A stretch of 64,000 nt of DNA from Paracentrotus lividus (Eukaryota; Echinodermata; Echinoidea; Camarodonta; Echinidae), in assembly GCA_940671915.1 (NCBI GenBank), contig CALNVZ010000218.1, forward strand, positions 38,159,864 to 38,223,863. Direction: 5' to 3'. Positions 34,186-42,877 of the stretch are shown piece after piece. A program made the position numbers and the translations under genes. How positions within the stretch are numbered: the stretch's first letter is position 1; the number at the start of each line of letters is the position of its first letter. Below the pieces are notes generated by a model, which searched no databases, was not told where the DNA came from, and saw only the letters and a program-made list of their open reading frames with translations.

Positions 34186-35650
34186 AAACCCCTCCCAAAA
34201 AGTTTCGCAAATCGATTTTGGGCCATGATAACTTTTAAGGTGCGCTAAAGTTATTCCTGATTTTCGAACCATTGGAAAGATAATTTATTCACCTTTTTAT
34301 TGATATCATATTTGTAATGAGTGTGTCATGCTTAAATGCACAGAATATCAGAATATGGAGAAAAGTAAAACGTCAAATGTTGTAAAATGCACTTTTATTG
34401 ATCACATTGAAGTTCCGAAACTCGATTTTAAACCCTAATAACTTTTGGGGTAATTTATGATTTTTATTGAATTTGGACCATTGTCAAGTTCAGTTATTCC
34501 TCTTTTTATTGATACCTAATTTGTCATGGTGATGTCATGCCCGGGTCCATAGAACCCCGAATACCCCCTGAATGCAAGGCAAAGCGAAAGATAATGTTCT
34601 GCCACACAACTTTGAACCTTTATACATTTTAATGTGGGTTTTTATCACTATCATTTTGAAAGTTCATTTAATCTGCTTTTTATTGATACCCTATTTTCAA
34701 TGGTAACATCATGTTTGAATGCTCATGATTCATGAATATATAGCAAAATCAAAAGGGAAAAGTTGCAAAATGCATTGTTATTGCTCAAATTCAGTAACTC
34801 GCAACGGACAATAACACTCACAATGGGCATTTAATTTGCAACATTTGACTTCTGACTTGTCCTTAGATTCAGGTGATCTGTGCATACAAGAACAACAATA
34901 TTGTTACAATTAGGGTATCATCGAAAAGGGGAATAAATGAGCTTGAAAATATAATACAATTCAATAAAATTAGAAAATGCCCCAAAAAGTTACCAGGGCC
35001 TAAATTCGGGATTAAAATTCAATTTTATCAATAAAAATGCATTTTGCAACATTTGACTTTTTACTTTTTTCCATATTCTGATATTTTGTGCATTTAAGCA
35101 TGACACAATCATTATTTATTTATTTATTTATTTATTTCTGTATCATTCAACATTTACATGATATGATTATGATAAACAAGTAGTAAATACAAGGAGATTA
35201 CAATCATAGTACATTTTTCAATCATCAATCTTAGAACATACAGAGGTGTGACAATATAAGCATAATGCTTGAGTCATTGCTACACCTTACAATCCAATAA
35301 TGTTTATTAAAGTGATTACAAAACACTAGTCTACTAACTAAAACAAACAAACAACTAAACTAAACAAGTACATTAAATGCAATTAAGGAAAAGAGAGATA
35401 GATAAAGAGATAGAAAAGAGTGTGAAGAGAACATTAGAGTAGCCCTGTCATTTCAGCCTCCAAATTTACTTTTAAAAATATGAAAAATCATCTTATTGGT
35501 AAAAACAAATACAAATTACAAATAGGATATCAATAAAAATAAGGGGAATAAATTATCTTTCCAATAGTGTGAATATTGGGAATAACTAAAGCATATCTGA
35601 AAAGTTATCATTGCCCAAAGTCGATTTGCGAAACTTTTTGTTAGGGGTTT
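34186..35650. mobile_element. Inverted-repeat element of 1.46 kb
   Basis: AAACCCCTCCCAAAAAGTTT at the left pairs with AACTTTTTGTTAGGGGTTT at the right. Pairing continues inward (TTTTTATTGATATCATATTT with AGGATATCAATAAAAAT; GTGTCATGCTTAAATGCACA with its complement near 35,090). The left arm also contains diverged tandem modules. A separate insert splits the right arm. Confidence 0.8.
35110..35515 (-). mobile_element. LINE-like 3' fragment inserted in the right arm of the 34.2 kb element
   Basis: About 400 bp breaks the pairing of the host element. Read on the minus strand it ends in repeated AAAT units (35115-35140), like the 3' tail of a non-LTR retrotransposon. No reverse transcriptase remains. 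Confidence 0.55.
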
Positions 35651-36049
35651 AATTATTCTGATTCCGCAAAATGAGAGGGCGGGATTTAGATGCAACAACC
35701 TTGCCTCAGCAATCGAGGATTTATTAGCATTTCCTTTATGTTCTTTGTTAGGCTTCATTCTTTCATCATCATTAGTTAATTCGTTCATACTGCGGGAATC
35801 ATGTGCAAGTCCTGACGATTTTTAATTTTTTAAGTCTTGTTCATTTAATGCGAGGCGTCTTTGTATTGTATTTGGTGTCAAAAGAAATAAGAAATGATGA
35901 ACTTTTATCCGGGACGATTGACCGACCGCACCCTACCCCTGTGCCGAATGCCGAAAAAAATGTTAACGTAGAGTTTATAAAATGAAAGAAGAAACTCTAT
36001 AAGCTTTAAATTGATGGGTAATTAAGATTAAGTTATGATAAAATAAATC

Positions 36050-36298
36050 GATTAATCTCGGTTCTTTTTTTTTTTTTTTCTAGGTCGCACTTTATAAGTG
36101 GACCCATACTCAGCCACAAGACAAGCTTCACGACAAAGGAGTCGTAGAGACGTCGCCGTCACGTCCCCGCGACGGTCCCGCGACGCCCGCCCCCCCCCTG
36201 CGAATTCTCCTGTTTCGTCTTTAGTCCATCTGAATCTGAAATTCTGATTTTGGGCCCCCCCCCCCCTGTTATGAAATCCTGGATCCGCCACTGATTAT
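36050..36298 (-). repeat. Transposon fragment with GGCGGATCCAGGATTTC end
   Basis: The minus strand begins CAGTGGCGGATCCAGGATTT followed by a G run. The same kind of terminus appears, diverged, near 6,372, 20,070, 24,340 and 33,728. Confidence 0.5.
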
Positions 36299-36384
36299 TA
36301 CTGTATGTGTAACGAGGCGCGCCAAATAAATGCACTTCGCGGAGATTATAAGCTACTAAAAATATACAAAGCCTATCTGTTGCA

Positions 36385-36763
36385 GGCCCGTAACTAGGGG
36401 GGGGGGTTCGGGGGGTCGAACGAACCCCCCCCCCCGGACCTTTTGGCGAGCAAAGGTCCGCTTGACCAAAAAAAAAAAAAAAAAAAATAGATTAAAAAAG
36501 AAAAAAAGGGGGTAGATCATGTAAAGAACGACCTTAAGCGTACCCCTATAGGTAATATATGGTACTCTTCTCGATGGCGGAAGGCCGAAACATTTTTGAA
36601 CACCTACCCCCCCCCCCTTCCGCTTATCGCGCGGCCAGCGTGACGTGAAAAAATGTTCATGTAACTTTTTGCTCGCCCGTGTGACGTGAAAAAATTTCGA
36701 TCTACCTTTTGGTCCACTTTTGCACATTTCGAACCCTCCCGTAAAAATCCTAGTTACGGGCCT
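36385..36763. mobile_element. TIR element, CAGGCCCGTAACTAGG ends
   Basis: CAGGCCCGTAACTAGG at the left pairs with CCTAGTTACGGGCCTG at the right. The interior has C and G homopolymers and two TGACGTGAAAAAAT motifs. A related terminus is near 460. Confidence 0.85.
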
Positions 36764-36774
36764 GTGTTGATTTC

Positions 36775-37500
36775 AACTTGGTCTACCAGCACTTGGTCCA
36801 ATGCTCTATTTTTCTAATACCACATGGCCTTACTAATGCGGCGGTCACAACTCGCCGTACCTACGACGTGCAACTCCCTACGATGGATTTCGTAGAAAAA
36901 TCGTGCAGCGCAGGTAGGCCTACCTCGGAGGCAGGCACGTTGCATGTACGACGTGCAGGAAGTTTTTCCAATACCCTTACTACAGAAACGCAGGAATCAC
37001 AGAAATTGACCAACGACCTGTGCATGCATTGCACATGCAACGCAGGCTACGTTGATGGCACGTGCCCCGTAGCCTACGACGAGTTGTGACCGCCACACTA
37101 GTGGTCTACTAACGATTTGGTCTAATAAGTTTTCCTTTGTCTAATACATACTTGGTTTAATTCTCACTTGGTCTTATTGCCAATTCGATTAATAGCCAAA
37201 TTGTCTAATTGCATTTTGGTCTAATGCCCAAATGAATATTTGGTCATACTATTACCAGTTTGTTTCTGCAAGTGACCAAGTGGGTGTTAGACCAAGCGGA
37301 CATCATACGAAATGGACAATAGACAACGGAATGAGAATTGGACAAAATGTGGGACAAAATGATAGATAGGCGAAGCGACAATTAGACCGAAAGGTAATTA
37401 GATGAAATGGTTGTAAACGAAACGAAATTAGACCATGTGTAATGAGACCAAACGGGCATCAGTCAAAGTGGGTTTAGACCAAATAATGGCAATTTACCAT
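36775..37500. repeat. Fold-back family D, copy 2, split by a family A MITE
   Basis: GTCTAATNCCCACTTGG-type units fill 36775-36831 and 37100-37250, and their reverse complements run to about 37,500. The 36836-37096 MITE interrupts the left half. Confidence 0.75.
36836..37096 (+). mobile_element. MITE family A, copy 3, nested in family D
   Basis: ATGCGGCGGTCACAACTCGC at the left and ACGAGTTGTGACCGCCAC at the right. ACTA occurs on both sides (36832-36835 and 37097-37100), a possible target duplication. The same orientation as copy 1. Confidence 0.88.
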
Positions 37501-38512
37501 CATCATCAATTTACCATCATCCCAACACAATGGCCGAGACCAGTTCGGATGGTTGCTTCTTCGAAATTCAGAGATGGCGCTATAAATCTTGAAGATTATG
37601 CTCGTATATAGTTTTGGCGCGCCTACGGGCGACTATGCTTCCTGAAATGTTTTTAGATATGGTTGAGTTTGAAAAAGGGGGATGCATAATATAAGAAGCA
37701 AAATGTGTTAGTTACATTGTTGTTCGCATTAATGTTTCAACATTAGGATCAATACTTTAATTCCTGATAGCTTTAACAAGCTAATATCTAAAATAAAAAA
37801 TAAATAAATCATAAAAACATTACCATGTACAGTGTTGCTCATGAAGGTTGATTTTTTTTTTCTTCGTCTTCTTCTTCTTTTGTGCTCCAGCCACATCATT
37901 TTGCTCCTGCTTTAATATTTTAGAATTTGTTTGTCCCGGCGCTTTTACTTTAAGGGACCCTGGCTATATCTTCTCCCAACCATTCCCGGGTATTGGAAAA
38001 AAAAAAGGTTCAACCTCCACGAATCCCCCCCCTTTTTTTTTTTTTTTTTCTTCTCTCTCTCTCTCTCTCTCTCTCCTCATTTTGTGGCCCCTTTGTTTAC
38101 CCGGCTGGCCCCCGTCCTCAGTCCTATCCCCATTAAACACGTCTGAAGTGTAGGGTTGTTATTAATTGTTCTTTAAGTTAAATCTAGGTTTATGGCCACA
38201 AACTTTGATTTATTTTCTAAGGGAAGGGTCAAAGTTCATTTCGAATGGGTTTCAAAATCGATTTTATTCATGAGTACACCATGGAACTAATATCTTCCCA
38301 GAGTCTCGGCCAATCATGATAATGAAAAATAGACTACAGCTACCATTTACAACCTTGTCATAAGGCTTAAACAATATTTTAAGGGAAAAAAATGAAAATA
38401 ATTAGCGTTTTTTATTTCCTTTATTTTGACCATGAAGACAAGATACCCGCCCCCAGCAACAAAAAAAAAGCAGATGAAAAAGTATAAAAGTAGAGTCCGA
38501 TGGGTCAAATTA

Positions 38513-38537
38513 TGCGCATGCGCGTTACGTTGACAAC
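38513..38537 (+). promoter_or_regulatory. PPIL6 core promoter: NRF1-type palindrome overlapping an X-box-like site
   Basis: TGCGCATGCGCG at 38513-38524 is an exact NRF1-type palindrome, common in TATA-less promoters. GTTACGTTGACAAC at 38524-38537 fits 12 of 14 positions of the RFX X-box pattern RYYNYYATRRNRAC that I recall for ciliary genes. Both lie within 50 bases of the PPIL6 ATG. The motifs are seen; their use is inferred. Confidence 0.5.
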
Positions 38538-38558
38538 GGATGCTACAGTTTTTACGAG

Positions 38559-38642
38559 ATGGCAGGGGTAATGCAGTTCCAATTAACTGTTATTGGGCTT
38601 TTACCCAATGAAACATTCCACAGTGCCAAATGCTGTGCACAG
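38559..38642 (+). CDS. PPIL6: PPIL6 exon 1
   Basis: Residues 1-28, starting [20 protein letters not shown] and ending HSAKCCAQ. This matches the V-x-G-L pattern at the PPIL6 N-terminus. The donor is GCACAG|GTAATG, phase 0. Confidence 0.9.
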
Positions 38643-41600
38643 GTAATGTATTATATTCATTTTATTATATGCTTTGGTGTTATTCTTTGATGAGTATGAT
38701 TTGCAAGAGGTTTTGAATTGCTGCAGAATTTGGATACAGTCCCACACGTTGATAATTGTGTCACTGCGACACAGTCAGTGGATGCCTAAATTACCTTTCT
38801 TGGGCTTGGCTTAATTAATAGTTTAAACGCACCTAAATTTCAATAGAGGTCTACAAATTCAAATATAATTTTGAAATTCTTCAATGTTATTCTATCCTTC
38901 ATATATTAATAACCTCTAGATATCTAAAGCAAACTCCACTCACAAGCTTTGCTTCTCAAGCCAAGCATTGAAGCAAGGGTAACTTTTAATGTTTACATTG
39001 TTAGGCCCTAGGCTAGGCACCCCTACTAAAAAAACCTTTCATATCCTATTGTATTTTATGTATCACCTGATTGATTAACGTTTTGTACTTATATGTCTGG
39101 TTTTTGAATAAATTAAACTTGAACTTGAAACTTGAAATTATTTCCAGGAATAATTAATGTTCCTGCCTGGAATCGGAAATTGATTTATTTATTTTTTTTT
39201 TTTTTTTTGCAAGTGCAAATATTAGACCAAGGGCAGGCTGCTCTGTCCTCATCGTAATCCCCTCTAAGAGCTACCATTGCGGGAGCTGTTCAAACTGCAG
39301 TGTACGTAGCCGAGTATGTTTTTCGGTGATCATATTATAACTGTTACGTTAGAGCTCCACCTCTCCCTTAACTAAAAATATAATTGATCCCTATTTACAA
39401 AAGTTCCATTTAGGTTGAGCAATTCTAAAATTTGCATTTTAGTCTTCCCTACAACTTCTATTTCTTTCCTATACTTGTTTAGGCACTGTACCAAAAGAAC
39501 CCAGAGAAGTTCAAATCCCCTGACATCCGAGGCCTAATGGAGTTTGAATGGGAGGAGTATGTGGAGGAACAGAAGAAAGCGTTACGAGATGAGACCTGGG
39601 TGTTCAATGAGAAGGCCATGACCTATGTCAATGGAGAATTCTTAGGTAAGTGTGTTATGGGGGGCGTTTCATGAAAGGACTTGTCGGACGTTTTATCCGA
39701 CAAAGTGTTATAAGCTACAGAAATTCTTGCATCTGATTGGCTGAGACAAATTTGTCGGGTAAAATGTCGGACAAGTCCTTTGATGAAATATGCCCCCCAG
39801 AACTTCAGGGTACCTATGTTGGTAAATTGCCATTTGGTCTAAACCCACTTTGACTAATGCCCGTTTTGTCTCATCCCAGATGGTCTGATTCAATGTCGTC
39901 TATAACCAGTTCGTCTAATTGCCATTTGGTCAATACCACTTCACCTATCTACCATTTCGTCTAAATCCCACTTCATCTAATGTCCATTTCATCTAATTTC
40001 CACTTGATCTAAATTCACTTTGTCAATTCTGGTAACAAACTTGTAATGAAACAAAATTTCATTTCAGAATAAAAAGAAAAGACAATTAGACCAAAAGGTA
40101 TTTTAGACAAGTTGCCAATTTGACCAAGTGAGATTTAGACCAAGTATGTATTAGACCAATTTGTCAGTAGACCAAATGGGTTTAGCCCATGTGATTTTAG
40201 ACAATCAGAAAATAGGAACAATTGCTGGTAGACCAAGTGATATAAACCCCTATGTTTACTTGCTTTCCCCATGAGTGGTTTGTATTTCACTATTAGTTGA
40301 TGGCAGTTAAACTTTATTTCTTCTTCCTTCTTCTCTCTTCTAGGAGGTCCGCAGGCATTGAAGCAATGGTCAGAACATCACTTTCAATATGTGGAATACA
40401 AGCCCCTTCCACTCTACATGGCTATAGCTGAGGAAGCATACAAAGATCATATTCTTGCTACTAATGTAAGATAATCACTTCTTGAAACTTTATCCTCCTA
40501 TTTGCAATGAAAAATGAAAAACTGAAGAGACATGTACATGTATGTAAAACAGGCCTTAAATTTTGTTACTTTTAGGGCAAGGCCATTTTTTTTCTCCAAA
40601 ATTTAGGGCACTTTGTCCACTTCAAAGGGCATCCACGGCCAATTTTTTTTCATAAAAAGGGCATCGAAGGCCACTTTTTCCCCCTAATATTTATTTAACC
40701 ATTTTTAATTTATTTGATTTCCAGGCAACAGAAATGAAAAAATAGATCTACATTATGTAAAGCAATCGTGACAATGACAACAGACTTAAACATTACAAAA
40801 TATAGGGGGAAAAAGAAGAAGTCCAAAGATGCACCAGCCAGGTCGGCAGGTGATGATTTCTTGTTTAAAATATTGCCTTTTCTGTTTGGGAAAACAGACA
40901 ATTCCTTTCCAAAGGGATTTGCAGATGAAAATTCTGTTTGGCCTGTCTATATCATGTAAAAACCACATTCTGTTTACATACTGACAGATTTGAGACTTTA
41001 ATTGTGACAAAATAGTGGCATATTTATTTCCCTTTTATTGTAGGTATTTAGAGTCAGTCCTTCAGGAAAGGGCAAAAATTTCCTGAGAGGGCATTAATGC
41101 CAGCTTGAAAAAAGGCAAGGCCACTTTGGCCGTGAATTAATCTGTTTTTCCTTGGGCACCACGGCCAGGGACATAGGCATCCACGGCATAGCCGTTGATG
41201 GCCTCCGTGAAATTTATGCCCTGGTAAAAACAGGAAAGGCATACAGTCTGATCTAGCTTTTACAGCCATCATTTATCAAGACTGCTAGGCCATGTCCTCT
41301 GGCCAGTTTCCCTCTTTTACTTTTTATTTAAAGTCTCAGTATTCTTATTTTCATTGAGTCCCTTATCATTATGTAAAGAATGATATTATTGGTGTACCCT
41401 TTAAACGCCTCTCCCCCTGCTCAAGCTTTTATAGAAATTATGTCCCACTATATTTGATTACTTTCATATGGATGGTGGATATGCGAGGTTGGACTGAAAT
41501 TGATATTGTTGTCAAAGTGTTTGAAATATTATATAATGTATCTCAATGGTACATTAGCTCTGAGGTTGTTTCACCCAGCAAGCTGTGCATAAAGTAACAC

Positions 41601-42845
41601 ATGACTTTACAAACTACTTGAATGTAAAGTGCTAAATGGGATGCCGAAATGTTAGCCTGATGTTTTTACAAATTGTGAGATTGAAATAATCTCAATTAAT
41701 TTGAAGCCAAACCTTATGTCCTATTGAAAATATTAGTTATAGATCTGCTTATTCCAACTTCAGCTTATGCCCTTTATGTATGACTGATGATTATTTTTAT
41801 TTTTTTATAGACTTTAAGCCATAGAATTATGAACAAAATATTGCATTGCTATCAGAAAACTCAATATCTAAAACCTTTTTTGTTTCTTCTTTAGATTTAT
41901 ATAACCATGCACAATATCTTGTCTGGTAACTTTTGTCTAATGCTCATTTCCAAAAAAGCGTAGTGTATTATCTGTGCACTTCTCATTCCTTTATTCCTCT
42001 TCACAGCATACATTTGTGTACTTTGATGTGACAGTCGATGGACAAGAAATCGGCAGATTACTCTTTGAGGTAAGGTTGAGGATTTCCAAAGTTAGCTTTT
42101 TATATGATTTATTTTAGTACAATATATTAATTTATAGTTTCATATTCAAATGCTGATTATAATTACAATGTACCATGGTTCTAGCCCCATTGATAAAGGC
42201 TGCAATCTGTTCAACAATGCCACTTTAGGCAAACCTGGGTGAAGTGTGGCGAATGTAGTTTATGTGTGTTGCCAAACTATAGTCAAGATTGCTGAAGTCA
42301 AACCTGTTGGGACTGAGAAATTGCTTTGACTTAGAACAATTTGACTCATAAAGGGTTAAAAACAATAGAAGAAAAAATGAAGACTACTTGAATGTCATCC
42401 ACTTGACCACTACTCTAAATGAACAATTTGAATTTTTCAATTTTTATCGTATGCATTTACAATAAAACATATTTTTATTACTACTGGGTGGTGTTGCATA
42501 AAACTTTTTTTCTAACCCGAGTTTTCTCGGGTTAAAAATCTCAACTTATGTAGACCTATTTCTTAGGTTATTCAACCTGAGTTTTAAAACTCCCTAAAAA
42601 TTTATTGCATTAATACTTTTGAAAACTCTGGTATGTTTTTATCCAATGGAAAAAACAGTAAAAAATCCAGAAAAATATTGTAACCGGAGTTTTCGGACTT
42701 TAACCGGAGTTTTCAGATTTCAACCGGAAAAAACTCCGGTTAGAAGTTTTATGCAACGGGGTCCTGGTAGATAGTTCCCAGAAACAAGGGTTGAATGTTA
42801 ACAGTTTTTTAGTGGAACTGGAATAAACTGATGATAAAATGACTA

Positions 42846-42877
<32 letters not shown>

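Larger units (their letters stand above)
33093..38558. other. Head-to-head intergenic region between the aminopeptidase and PPIL6
   Basis: This 5.5 kb contains a GTGT microsatellite near 33,520-33,550, the 34.19 kb inverted-repeat element with a LINE-like insertion, repeats at 36.05-37.5 kb, and (CT)n at about 38,055. No supported gene. The PPIL6 promoter lies at its right end. Confidence 0.7.
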
